Of a DNA stretch of 20,408 nucleotides, positions 13,879-20,408 are shown piece after piece. Origin of the DNA: an uncultured Alphaproteobacteria bacterium (lineage in GTDB: Bacteria > Pseudomonadota > Alphaproteobacteria > RF32 > CAG-239); contig CAJGCO010000024.1 of NCBI GenBank assembly GCA_904501925.1, positions 1 through 20,408 of the forward strand, in the 5' to 3' direction. Both the position numbers and the translations under genes were made by a program. The number at the start of each line of letters is the position of its first letter. The stretch's first letter is position 1. The notes under the pieces were generated by a model that was not told the DNA's origin, did no database searches, and saw only the letters and a program-made list of their open reading frames with translations.

Positions 13879-15159
13879 TTATTTTTTTATTAAGCGATTA
13901 GTAACGGCTTCAACAAATACATTTAAAGTATTTGATAAACGTGTTGGATTAAGATGTTTGGGTTCAATTTTCATATAAGTTGCTAATTGAACAAAATCTT
14001 CAAAGCTTAATACATATTTAGGAATAAGTAGTTCTCTAATATTGATACAATCAATTCTAATGTTTTTATCAATGTATATGCCATCAGAGCTAATTGCAGT
14101 TGGAATACCTATTGTAGGTGTTTCACAACAAGAATAACTATCTGTTGTGTGAACTACTAAAGTATTATCGTAACCTAAAATGCCAGGGTAAATGTTGCCT
14201 ATATCTATATGATTTTTGAATGCTTCTTTGTTTTTACCCGAATAAATTCTCCAAGATTTTTCTTCGTTTACATTTGTTGCTACATATTTGCAATTATGAA
14301 ATAAGATATTATCCATTTCTAAAGTTTGTTCATACAAGAAATCTGATACATCATTGGGTGTTCTGGGGCCATTAACTATTGCAATACTATATTTATTATG
14401 AATAAGAGATTTACATCTATCTAACAGTTTTTTAGCGTAACTAGTATCAAAGATAATTTCATTTCCATCAACACGTCCACCAAGACAAATTACAATTTTT
14501 TTATCAGATTTTATAAATTTTTTAATTTTATTTAATTGAGTTTTATATGCTTTATGTTTATTAAATTCTTCAATAATCTTTTCTAATTCAGTTCTTTTAT
14601 CTTTTAATAGTTTTAGTGAAAACTTATGAATGATACCAACCGTAATAAGAGTTTTTTTACGTAATTTTTTATTATTTAATAATCTAATTCTGCTACGATG
14701 TGTCAACATATGTTTAGGCACATTTATCAAATCAACATATTGGTAATTGTGTAATCGGCTGGTTAAAACGGTTGTAAATATTTTACCTAAATTATTCTTT
14801 TTATAATATTCTTTTACAGCTTTGCATATCATGTCTATATTTTTATCAGGAGTAAGGCTTTCTGTCATGTTATACGCGCAAACAAAAACCTTAGGGATAA
14901 TATTATTGCCTTTTATATATGCATCAAGCATTAAAAATACTTCATTTCTAAAAGCCCTATAACTACTAAAATTAGAAAAGCAAAAAGATTTTTTCATATC
15001 ATTAATATTGCTTATTCCTAGTGGGTTTAGAAAACACTTTTCAGGTACAGTTTTATTCTTGGAGAATTTATTTAATGCGTTAACGGCACCCATTAATTGA
15101 TTGCGAAAACCTATATCAATAGTATTAAAAGCCAAAACAGGCATATTTATTTTATTCAT
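13879..15159 (-). CDS. ELM1-like (DUF1022) GT-B-type protein, divergent
   Basis: About 426 aa. The order of motifs follows the mitochondrial fission ELM1/DUF1022 family: HMLTHRSRIRLL, then KKIVICLGGRVDGN (a GG nucleotide-sugar-loop-like turn), YSIAIVNGPRTPNDVSDFLY (the TTSRRTP element), and NTLVVHTTDSYSCCETPTIG (the TADS.SM..E....G.P element). These parts form a GT-B fold, and bacterial members sit in envelope polysaccharide or lipid A contexts, though their reaction is not established. Start: ATG at 15159 with GGAG 6 bases upstream. Alternative in-frame ATGs at 15162 and 15186 add 1 and 9 residues. It is probably cotranscribed with the GtrA-like gene, which supports an envelope glycosylation role. 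Assignment by motif order only. Confidence 0.6.
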   Translation of the reverse strand: MNKINMPVLAFNTIDIGFRNQLMGAVNALNKFSKNKTVPEKCFLNPLGISNINDMKKSFCFSNFSSYRAFRNEVFLMLDAYIKGNNIIPKVFVCAYNMTESLTPDKNIDMICKAVKEYYKKNNLGKIFTTVLTSRLHNYQYVDLINVPKHMLTHRSRIRLLNNKKLRKKTLITVGIIHKFSLKLLKDKRTELEKIIEEFNKHKAYKTQLNKIKKFIKSDKKIVICLGGRVDGNEIIFDTSYAKKLLDRCKSLIHNKYSIAIVNGPRTPNDVSDFLYEQTLEMDNILFHNCKYVATNVNEEKSWRIYSGKNKEAFKNHIDIGNIYPGILGYDNTLVVHTTDSYSCCETPTIGIPTAISSDGIYIDKNIRIDCINIRELLIPKYVLSFEDFVQLATYMKIEPKHLNPTRLSNTLNVFVEAVTNRLIKK

Positions 15160-15257
15160 CATTATCTCCAAGTCATATATAATCATCAGAATAATAGAAT
15201 TTTCTTTATTAATATTAGGTAAAAGAATTATTTAAGGATAATGTTATAAATGTAATA

Positions 15258-15288
15258 TAAAAAAATCCCCGATTTATCGAGGATTTTA
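15258..15288 (-). terminator. Terminator downstream of the 84-aa gene
   Basis: AAAATCCTCGA/TCGGGGATTTT stem (one mismatch) with loop TAAA and a T run on the minus strand. The plus side also ends in a short T run. Confidence 0.82.
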
Positions 15289-15311
15289 CTTATATCTCTA
15301 AATAAAATTTA

Positions 15312-15566
15312 TCATTTATTGCTCTGTCTATTGGCTAGATTTTTTTTGATTTTATAGATGTATATGGGGTGTCCATTGTGTTTGATTTTCCAACGAGTGT
15401 TCTCAGTCCAAAGTCTAACAAGGTTTTCCAAAGTAAATGGAATATGATTATGTGTGCAAATTCCACTATCTTTTACGATAATAGTTCCAATATCAGGCCT
15501 TCTTAATATTCTCTCTTTCTTTGATAGAACTAAATATAAATTATTTAATACATTTCTTATACTCAT
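15312..15566 (-). CDS. Small hypothetical protein
   Basis: 84 aa, basic, no membrane segment or recognised domain. The middle (GTIIVKDSGICTHNHIPFTL) and end (RWKIKHNGHPIYIYKIKKN) look strand-rich, suggesting a compact small fold, but no function can be assigned. No Shine-Dalgarno is visible before the ATG. It is 75 bases downstream of the dual-OB gene on the same strand and is followed by a terminator, so it could be the last gene of that operon or an independent small gene. A shorter start is not indicated. Confidence 0.6.
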   Translation of the reverse strand: MSIRNVLNNLYLVLSKKERILRRPDIGTIIVKDSGICTHNHIPFTLENLVRLWTENTRWKIKHNGHPIYIYKIKKNLANRQSNK

Positions 15567-15641
15567 ATTTTTATTTATCTAAAAATTTGAGTTTTGATTA
15601 AAAAGCGGAATCTAGATGAGAAATGTTTTATGAAAATAACT

Positions 15642-16517
15642 TTAACTTACTTTTGTTATATAATCTATGTGTATTTTTGCTTCACCATTACTAAATAGAA
15701 CTGTTGCTATTTCATCTCCAACACTTAGGATTGTACCTCTACCAAAATGGTCAGATACAACAATATCTCCTTTTTGAAAATGGTGTTTAGAATATTCATT
15801 TTTAACATTAGGTTTATTATTTCTAAAAAAATATGAAACATCATAAATTTTAGCTACAAATTTATAAAAATTGTTATCTAATTCATACGGAGTTTCTGAT
15901 GTACTAATAACAATTATTGCTTTATTCATTTTTACACTGTGAGATAATGCAAAATAATCAAAATCAGTAACTCTAAAATCTCTATATTCCATTTCTTTAT
16001 GTGTAAAATCAATCTTTGTTTTATTTTGTCCTTGAATGTTGGTGGTTGAATAAATTGTTACATTATCAACAACAACTATCATTAATGAGCCTTTAAATAA
16101 TGAAGCGTCATCACTATGTGAATAAGGAAGATTATTTATAAGTATATTTCCATTATCTATTAGATTGAAATTTTTTATTATAGATAAAGATGTTGCTGTC
16201 CACACATAATCAGTTATACTGTTTAATATAAAATTTTCAGTTTGTATCTTTAATGGATGATAATATCCTCTAACTTTAATGACATCAAGACAGTTTATCT
16301 CTCTTCCATTAAAAATAAAATTGTATTTAGAAATAGCATCACCTTTTTCATTTGATACAAGTCTAATAATTTTTTTTGTATTTAAATCTATACCTGCAAC
16401 GCAAAAATTATGACTTTTTGCAGATTTAGTTAAAACAAGAAACAATAATTCTTTTTTATTATCAATAACATTGTTTTCGTTATTCTCAATATGTTTCGTG
16501 GTTTTATAAAAAAACAT
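15642..16517 (-). CDS. Dual-OB (DuOB) domain protein with C-terminal PcrA-like Tudor tail
   Basis: 291 aa. Residues 24-57 (LLFLVLTKSAKSHNFCVAGI then KKIIRLVS) match the start of what I recall as the dual OB-containing domain that travels with DUF488 proteins. It is continued by INCLDVIKVRGYYHPLKIQT, a second OB-like run. The last 45 residues (FQKGDIVVSDHFGRGTILSV, then ATVLFSNGEAKIHIDY) closely follow the C-terminal Tudor-like domain of UvrD/PcrA helicases (V.H..FG.G.V..V......V.F..G.K.....Y). That domain contacts RNA polymerase or nucleic acid in PcrA. So the protein probably binds nucleic acid. GAGGAATT precedes the ATG. Third gene of the DUF488 operon, 6 bases after the second. Domain calls are pattern-based. 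Confidence 0.7.
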   Translation of the reverse strand: MFFYKTTKHIENNENNVIDNKKELLFLVLTKSAKSHNFCVAGIDLNTKKIIRLVSNEKGDAISKYNFIFNGREINCLDVIKVRGYYHPLKIQTENFILNSITDYVWTATSLSIIKNFNLIDNGNILINNLPYSHSDDASLFKGSLMIVVVDNVTIYSTTNIQGQNKTKIDFTHKEMEYRDFRVTDFDYFALSHSVKMNKAIIVISTSETPYELDNNFYKFVAKIYDVSYFFRNNKPNVKNEYSKHHFQKGDIVVSDHFGRGTILSVGDEIATVLFSNGEAKIHIDYITKVS

Positions 16518-16523
16518 AATTCC

Positions 16524-16973
16524 TCACAAATGAATTATTTTAACTTCTATATTTAACTTTGCTTTCAAATATTCTGCTAAAAGTCTTCTATGACAGTTAT
16601 CAGGAGTTGCTTCACTGCATAGTAAACAAACCTTTGAAATTTCTTTTGGTAACATTTTTTCGAAAATATTCTCAATTTTCCTTTCTTTTAAAAGATTTAA
16701 ATACCTTTCTTCATATGCAGACCAAGATATTTTATTTTTCTTATATTGATCTAAAATATCTTTTGTTGGTGCAAAACTAATAGAGTGACAATATTGTGCA
16801 TTTAATATTTTTTTTAGAAAGAACTTCAAGTCAGTTGATTTTGTAAAACCTGCTAATTGTGATACATTATTTAATCTAACATCTATTAAACATTGTATTT
16901 GTGCTTTTTCTAAGATTTTAAAAAACTGCTCAGCGGTTTTTTGGGTAAACCCTATTGTATATATTTCTAACAT
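16524..16973 (-). CDS. DUF488 family protein (short paralogue)
   Basis: 149 aa. DUF488 landmarks: YTIGFTQKT at the N-terminus, LIDVRLNN (Asp31, Arg33), the SWSAYEERYLNLL helix and VCLLCSEATPDNCHRRLLAE with Cys119 and Cys127-His128-Arg129. The paired-cysteine CxxxxxxxCHR is the likely active or metal-binding site; no activity is settled for the family, though it is often placed in defence and nucleotide-related neighbourhoods. Its ATG abuts the stop codon of the upstream DUF488 gene (TAG|ATG), with AGGAAG inside that gene's end, showing translational coupling. It lacks the extra C-terminal extension of its partner. Confidence 0.88.
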   Translation of the reverse strand: MLEIYTIGFTQKTAEQFFKILEKAQIQCLIDVRLNNVSQLAGFTKSTDLKFFLKKILNAQYCHSISFAPTKDILDQYKKNKISWSAYEERYLNLLKERKIENIFEKMLPKEISKVCLLCSEATPDNCHRRLLAEYLKAKLNIEVKIIHL

Positions 16974-17594
16974 CTAATAACTTCCTTTGTATCCTATTTC
17001 AATATTTCTTTTCCTATATGCTTCGGCAATTTGCTCTTCCTTTGACTGCAAAAAACTTGGTTGGTATTTATATTTGCATAACAAACGTTCATCAATTGAA
17101 GTTTGAGTTTCTATTGTACCATCATATAAAATATGTTTAACATCGAAATCCATATTAGATAAAGCTCTCGCAATCATAATTGTTCTATGGCAATCTATTG
17201 GATCCTTTTCAGCACACATCAAAACAAAAGTATACCCCAAATCTATTCCTTTTTTAATTTTCTCTACCCCATCTATAAATTCATTGCTTTTTGTAAACAA
17301 TTCAAAATTTAAGCATTGCTCTGTTTTGCCTTCATTTTTATATATCATATAATACTTTTTATTTTCTTGTCGTGCTCCAAATTCTTTTGAATAATTACGA
17401 TATAAAATCCTATTTTGATTTAATAATGGTCCTAAACTGTTTCTTGAATACACTTGATAATATTCAGACGCAATGGGGTTACTTCTAACATCTACTACAC
17501 AAGTAATGTTTAGTTTCTTTAAAACATCTATAAACTGTTTTTCATCAGGAAAAGCAGTGTATCCTATCGTATATATAGTATATTGTTTTTTCAT
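16974..17594 (-). CDS. DUF488 family protein (long paralogue)
   Basis: 206 aa. Same family as its neighbour: YTIGYTAFP (8-16), CVVDVRSNP (Asp35, Arg37), YRNYSKEFGAR and VLMCAEKDPIDCHRTIMIAR with Cys127 and Cys135-His136-Arg137. It continues ~60 residues beyond the core with Lys/Gln/Glu-rich sequence (LQSKEEQIAEAYRKRN), probably a helical interaction tail. The first gene of the operon: AAGGA lies before the ATG and the promoter is at 17617-17644. Two different DUF488 proteins plus the dual-OB protein suggest a heteromeric complex or two sequential steps. Confidence 0.88.
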   Translation of the reverse strand: MKKQYTIYTIGYTAFPDEKQFIDVLKKLNITCVVDVRSNPIASEYYQVYSRNSLGPLLNQNRILYRNYSKEFGARQENKKYYMIYKNEGKTEQCLNFELFTKSNEFIDGVEKIKKGIDLGYTFVLMCAEKDPIDCHRTIMIARALSNMDFDVKHILYDGTIETQTSIDERLLCKYKYQPSFLQSKEEQIAEAYRKRNIEIGYKGSY

Positions 17595-17616
17595 CTTAAT
17601 TCCTTAATAAGAGTGT

Positions 17617-17644
17617 AGTATAAACATTCTTATTTTTTAGTCAA
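17617..17644 (-). promoter_or_regulatory. Promoter of the DUF488 operon
   Basis: On the minus strand TTGACT (17639-17644), 16-bp spacer, TATACT (17617-17622), 22 bases before the start codon. Confidence 0.75.
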
Positions 17645-17771
17645 TGCTATTATTTTCTAGATTATGTTGATTACCTTAAAAATAATATATTAACAGGTAT
17701 TTTTAATGAAAATAAAAAATATATTGTATATCCTAAATCTTCTCCAAAAGCATATCTATTGCAGATTTTCC

Positions 17772-18252
17772 TTGGATATTTATGTAACTGGAAGTAATTC
17801 TAAATTTTTATCAACTGATATTGTTACAGAATTTAGAGGTAGATGAGATGAAATTCGTATTCATCCATTGAGTTTTGCCGAATTTTATGCTCATAAAAAC
17901 ACAGATTGGGACGATGCTTGGAATGAGTATAGTGTATATGGAGGAATGCCAGCATTATTCAAATTCAATATCTGTATTGAATTTGAATAATGCAGGGAAA
18001 AAGCAAGAAAAGAAATTAGAAGTTGATTTTGTAGTTAATTTGGGAAGCAAAAGATATTACATACAATCAGCATATAGTATGCCTACTGAAGAAAAACAAA
18101 AACAGGAAGAAAGGTCACTTCTTAATATTCCTAATGGATTTAAAAAAATCATTATCGTTGGAGGTGGCAGAAAACCGTACTACAATGAATCTGGTATTTT
18201 AATTGTAGGGTTAAAAGATTTCTTATTATCACCTGAAAGTTTAGACTTTTAG
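17772..18252 (+). pseudogene. Broken AAA ATPase / DUF4143 gene
   Basis: Two fragments in different frames match one family (AAA_14 ATPase followed by DUF4143). Frame one gives LDIYVTGSNSKFLSTDIVTE, FRGR, an in-frame TGA (17844-17846) where Gly usually stands, DEIRIHPLSFAEFY and DAWNEYSVYGGMPALFKFN, then TAA at 17988. Frame two carries the family's C-terminus: KKLEVDFVVNLGSKRYYIQS, then SLLNIPNGFKKIIIV and the final GLKDFLLSPESLDF. EVDFVV...YYIQS is the PD-(D/E)XK-like end. The Walker A half and a large middle segment are missing; sequence at 17665-17771 has pieces that may belong to it. The joint between frames is a perfect 19-bp inverted repeat. Intact members are common multi-copy ATPases in gut and host-associated bacteria. 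It is not functional. Confidence 0.8.
17952..17993. repeat. Perfect 19-bp inverted repeat with 4-base loop
   Basis: GCATTATTCAAATTCAATA, loop TCTG, then the exact reverse complement. It lies inside the ATPase remnant where the frame changes. Confidence 0.95.
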
Positions 18253-18384
18253 AGTATAAAAAAGATATTGTTATTTCAAATACCCTCTGAGCAAACCTTG
18301 GATTTCGGCGGCAAGTCCCATTGCTCTAAGCAATTTGTTATACTTGTCGCTTTTACTCCATCATATTTCTTTAGTATATGAAAA

Positions 18385-18414
18385 TAAAAAAAGCTAGGAA
18401 TAATCCAAGCTTTT
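18385..18414 (-). terminator. Terminator of the membrane-anchored orphan gene
   Basis: On the minus strand AAAAGCTTGG/CCTAGCTTTT with loop ATTATT (one mismatch) followed by T-rich sequence, immediately after the stop codon at 18417. Confidence 0.85.
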
Positions 18415-18416
18415 AG

Positions 18417-18914
18417 TTAGGAAAAGATTTTAATTACTTCCTTTTGCTTCTTTTTTTCTTCTACGTGCTTTGCTGCAACCACAAGGCTTTTTTTGATTTT
18501 TTCGAAATCTTGATCAGTCATTACAAAATCTTGATAATTTCTTATCTCATCGATTCCAAAATTACTACTGATGTCATCAGGGCTTCTAAATTGCCCCTTT
18601 TTAGAAAAAGATCTTATGTCGAGATCATACATATTAAACCATTTCTCAATTTGACAATCTATCCAGTAGCCGCCGTCCCCATTTGGATAGACTAGAAAGC
18701 TAATTACAATACCTCTGTCTATTCTGACAGAAATATATGTAAGGTATCCTTCTATTTCACTCCTAACAATCCTATAAGGGGCTCCAAAAAAATAAAATAG
18801 AGGAGTTCGCCTAATTTTGTAATAGGATCCATCCGTAGAGCTCTTATGACAAAAGCAAATGTAAATAACCCATATTGCAATCACAACGTAAAATAAAAAT
18901 AATAAACACTTCAT
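18417..18914 (-). CDS. Hypothetical protein with one N-terminal membrane helix
   Basis: 165 aa. Residues 3-22 (CLLFLFYVVIAIWVIYICFC) form a membrane anchor or uncleaved signal; the remaining ~140 residues would be a soluble domain with strand-like runs (YLTYISVRIDRGIVISFLVY, then GGYWIDCQIEKWFNMY) and a Lys-rich C-terminal helix (KKSLVVAAKHVEEKKKQKE). No family is recognised. It is a monocistronic unit on the minus strand with its own terminator. No good Shine-Dalgarno is present, the bases before the ATG being AT-rich. It lies in the accessory stretch between two decayed genes. Confidence 0.65.
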   Translation of the reverse strand: MKCLLFLFYVVIAIWVIYICFCHKSSTDGSYYKIRRTPLFYFFGAPYRIVRSEIEGYLTYISVRIDRGIVISFLVYPNGDGGYWIDCQIEKWFNMYDLDIRSFSKKGQFRSPDDISSNFGIDEIRNYQDFVMTDQDFEKIKKSLVVAAKHVEEKKKQKEVIKIFS

Positions 18915-19053
18915 AATAATTAAATTTTATGTTTAAGCATTAGTCCCTGCATCTTACTTGCTTAAGGTAAGGGACAATAATAATACAATTTACTCCATTA
19001 TCTTATCATATTTTTTCACTAAATGCAATAGAGTATAGAAATTTCATTGGTAA

Positions 19054-19351
19054 AATATAGTTTCGGCTTATGATGAAAATATAAATATAAGTGAAGAGAA
19101 AAAAGCGGGGCGAGTATTTTATGATAAAAAGAAAGAGCTGGAAAGCGAAGTCTCAGCTCTAAACGCCGAGGGGCTAAACAGCTCTAATACAAGTATTGTA
19201 TCACCGAATCGGGCAAATATCTTAAACTTCGGGGATGTTGTAGAAATACATTCGGGTAAAAGTATGGGGTGTATTTAAGATTCGTTCGGGTGAAAATTTA
19301 AAAAATATTGGAAGAGTAATGGTAATAGCTTGTCTTGTGTGGGATAACTGA
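19054..19351 (+). pseudogene. Frameshifted gene remnant of unknown family
   Basis: The frame open from 19054 encodes a credible protein (SEEKKAGRVFYDKKKELESE, ANILNFGDVVEIHSGK) but stops at 19276. Dropping one A from the run after HSGK (about 19258-19261) lets the reading continue as VWGVFKIRSGENLKNIGRVM then VIACLVWDN to TGA at 19349. There is no ATG at the beginning, so only a C-terminal part of a larger gene remains. The charged helix, then strand-like FGDVVEIHSGKVWGVFKI, suggests a real folded domain. Family not recognised; the frameshift interpretation is inference. Confidence 0.45.
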
Positions 19352-19396
19352 CGGACTAAATGACGGGCAGACTTAAAAACGCCTATACATCAAGGC

Positions 19397-19424
19397 AAAA
19401 AAAAGACCCCATTAGAGGGGCTTA
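19397..19424 (-). terminator. Minus-strand rho-independent terminator
   Basis: On the minus strand AAGCCCC/GGGGTCTT with loop TCTAAT and eight T. No ORF ends just before it, so it would terminate a non-coding transcript or read-through from the gene at 19743. Confidence 0.8.
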
Positions 19425-19525
19425 ATTAAAGAATGGTGCCGACAGAGAGAAATCAGGATTTAAGTCTTTGAAATTGCTGGATTTTCTCGTTATTTTTTTT
19501 AGGATTTTTACTGTTTTTTTAGTAC

Positions 19526-19541
19526 TGACGTATATACGTCA
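19526..19541. repeat. Perfect 16-bp palindrome
   Basis: TGACGTATATACGTCA, with no loop, which suits a dimeric DNA-binding protein better than a terminator. A second small palindrome CGTACG lies about 30 bases on. Confidence 0.7.
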
Positions 19542-19742
19542 TCGTCGGGCAAAAAAACGCCGGGAATCAATACGTACGCAAAATTTTAGTGCCGCCACTA
19601 TTAGTAACAACCGTCTTTAAAAGACAAATATCACAAAAAAGTAAACGTCTCAAGTTATTTGTTGTCTTAAATAAATTAATTGTGCGTTTGTAATAAACCA
19701 CGAAAAAAAGCAATTTGACACTCAGGCAAAATTCTTAATAAA

Positions 19743-20162
19743 CTAAAAGTACTTTAGTAATCGTTTTGTTATTAAACCTTGCCCTTCTTCATAAAGGTTA
19801 TCTAGGTGTTTTAGTTTATTTAGCCCATCGTTTATCTGGGATATGCCGGTTATTAAGTGATGAATTGCATCAAGTGACGGATGTCTTTGTTCTGATAATA
19901 TCATTCCAAAGTAATATTTGTTCTTGCCTAAAAACTGCTCACTAAATTCATATTGTGTCTTTATATATCCAAGCTTCTTCAAATACTTAAAGCACTTAAT
20001 TAAGAATTTAGCATCCAATTCTTGCTGACGGTATTGAGGATTATCCATTTCCTCATTTACTTCTTGGTCTATTGTTTTTTGAGGAAAAAGTTTTTGTTCC
20101 TCTCCAAAGTATTTCTTTAGTTCTTCAATATCTGATGTGATTTTATCGATATCTATAATCAT
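19743..20162 (-). CDS. Small protein with HTH-like segment (possible DUF6626-type)
   Basis: 139 aa, soluble. The N-terminal ~55 residues are charged and helical. Residues ~66-107 (YIKTQYEFSEQFLGKNKYYF, then RHPSLDAIHHLITGI) follow the pattern of a lambda-repressor-like HTH: Q..FA..LG.....(Y)..I....R.PS...L..L. I recall this arrangement from proteins labelled DUF6626, but cannot verify it here. AAGGAAGTGG lies directly before the ATG. The C-terminal ~30 residues are helical and basic. It could be a transcription regulator of the accessory segment, and the palindrome 200 bases beyond its 3' end is one conceivable operator, though nothing links them directly. Confidence 0.6.
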   Translation of the reverse strand: MIIDIDKITSDIEELKKYFGEEQKLFPQKTIDQEVNEEMDNPQYRQQELDAKFLIKCFKYLKKLGYIKTQYEFSEQFLGKNKYYFGMILSEQRHPSLDAIHHLITGISQINDGLNKLKHLDNLYEEGQGLITKRLLKYF

Positions 20163-20228
20163 TCCACTTCCTTATATAATATAAGTATATTTATTAGGAA
20201 GCTGATTAAAAACCGGAATGAATACATA

Positions 20229-20256
20229 AAAAACTCTGCTAAATGGCAGAGTTTTT
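20229..20256. terminator. Strong terminator, bidirectional
   Basis: AAAAACTCTGC pairs perfectly with GCAGAGTTTTT around TAAATG. It lies 8 bases after the stop codon of the minus-strand gene that enters from the right edge. Confidence 0.93.
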
Positions 20257-20263
20257 AAAGTTA

Positions 20264-20408
20264 CTAATCTTTCCTAAAAATATAACTACTCTCGAGCATT
20301 TCTTTTAATCCTTTTAATTCTTTCTGAATTGGATAGTTCACCTTACTAAGTTCTTCAAGCATAACTTTTATATCTTTATGTCTGCCATATATTCGTTGTC
20401 CAATACCA
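20264..20408 (-). CDS. C-terminal end of an unidentified gene (runs off the right edge)
   Basis: The minus strand is open from the window edge to TAG at 20264-20266, giving 47 residues: GIGQRIYGRHKDIKVMLEEL, then NYPIQKELKGLKEMLES and FRKD. The piece is helical and charged with no recognised motif. A perfect-stem terminator follows at once, which supports it as a real gene end. Too short to assign. Confidence 0.6.
   Translation of the reverse strand, partial: GIGQRIYGRHKDIKVMLEELSKVNYPIQKELKGLKEMLESSYIFRKD

Larger units (their letters stand above)
18915..19742. other. 828-base gap without an intact gene
   Basis: Contains, in order: a bulged hairpin GTCCCT...AGGGAC at 18943-18975; AT-rich sequence to ~19050; a frameshifted gene remnant (19054-19351); a minus-strand terminator (19397-19424); a tRNA-3'-end-like string (near 19434-19450); a perfect palindrome (19526-19541); and G+C-richer sequence to 19620 with no ORF. 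Local composition is patchy, as in degraded mobile DNA. Confidence 0.6.

Noticed and set aside
15567..15641. An extra tiny gene or leader between the dual-OB gene and the 84-aa gene
   Set aside because: Only AT-rich sequence without a hairpin, start signal or conserved element.
16559..17140. Plus-strand open frames opposite the DUF488 genes
   Set aside because: Low-complexity antisense shadows of two well-conserved coding regions.
18271..18385. Two overlapping open frames on the minus strand (one ending LLRAMGLAAEIQGLLRGYLK, one ending NCLEQWDLPPKSKVCSEGI)
   Set aside because: Both are short, neither has a convincing start, and I recognise neither. At most this is debris from a lost gene.
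19243..19300. Repeated TTCGGGT(A/G)AAA as iterons of a replication origin
   Set aside because: Only two near copies, and they fall inside a stretch that reads as protein in two adjoining frames.

Overview
The window looks like chromosome from an AT-rich, probably uncultured alphaproteobacterium. Host-type genes sampled here run near 25-30% G+C. The aspS/rnd divergent pair, map-radC, alaS, a TspO/MBR protein, an OmpW/OprF-sized beta-barrel and an ELM1-type protein all fit Alphaproteobacteria (inference; no 16S rRNA is present). Most host genes carry a purine-rich Shine-Dalgarno.

Layout. 1-2790: aspS 5' part (minus), then rnd (RNase D) and an outer-membrane barrel (plus), then a BamE-like lipoprotein (minus), closed by a shared hairpin terminator. 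2879-4598: two adjacent, self-contained units, each with a perfect TTGACA -35, a 17-bp spacer, a -10, a leader carrying GTGTATTAT, no Shine-Dalgarno, an ORF of about 45-47% G+C in sampled stretches, and a strong terminator. The two ORFs are paralogues built of helical-repeat-like units. 4671-6500: a GT-C membrane glycosyltransferase and a small ORF. 6505-11417: alaS and tspO (minus), then map-radC (plus). 11418-12392: a structured, possibly RNA-encoding stretch, then a third unit with the same promoter and leader but an unrelated ORF, a phosphoribosyltransferase-like protein whose PRPP-loop acidic pair is replaced by Lys-Gln. 12474-15159: a Lys/Glu-rich protein and an ELM1-like + GtrA-like envelope pair (minus).

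15.3-20.4 kb is accessory DNA. It holds a minus-strand operon DUF488-DUF488-dual-OB protein with its own TTGACT/TATACT promoter, a wrecked AAA/DUF4143 ATPase gene whose deletion joint is a perfect 19-bp inverted repeat, a membrane-anchored orphan, an 828-base gap with a frameshifted gene remnant, a perfect 16-bp palindrome and a minus-strand terminator, a small HTH-like protein, and the 3' end of another gene.

The most interesting signal is the expression module shared by three units (2879-3658, 3730-4598, 11774-12392). Promoter and 5' leader resemble each other although one ORF is unrelated to the other two. This points to a regulon or a dispersing gene cassette that I do not recognise. The second candidate is the DUF488/dual-OB operon, a gene set that looks like a nucleic-acid-directed or defence-type system of unknown mechanism.
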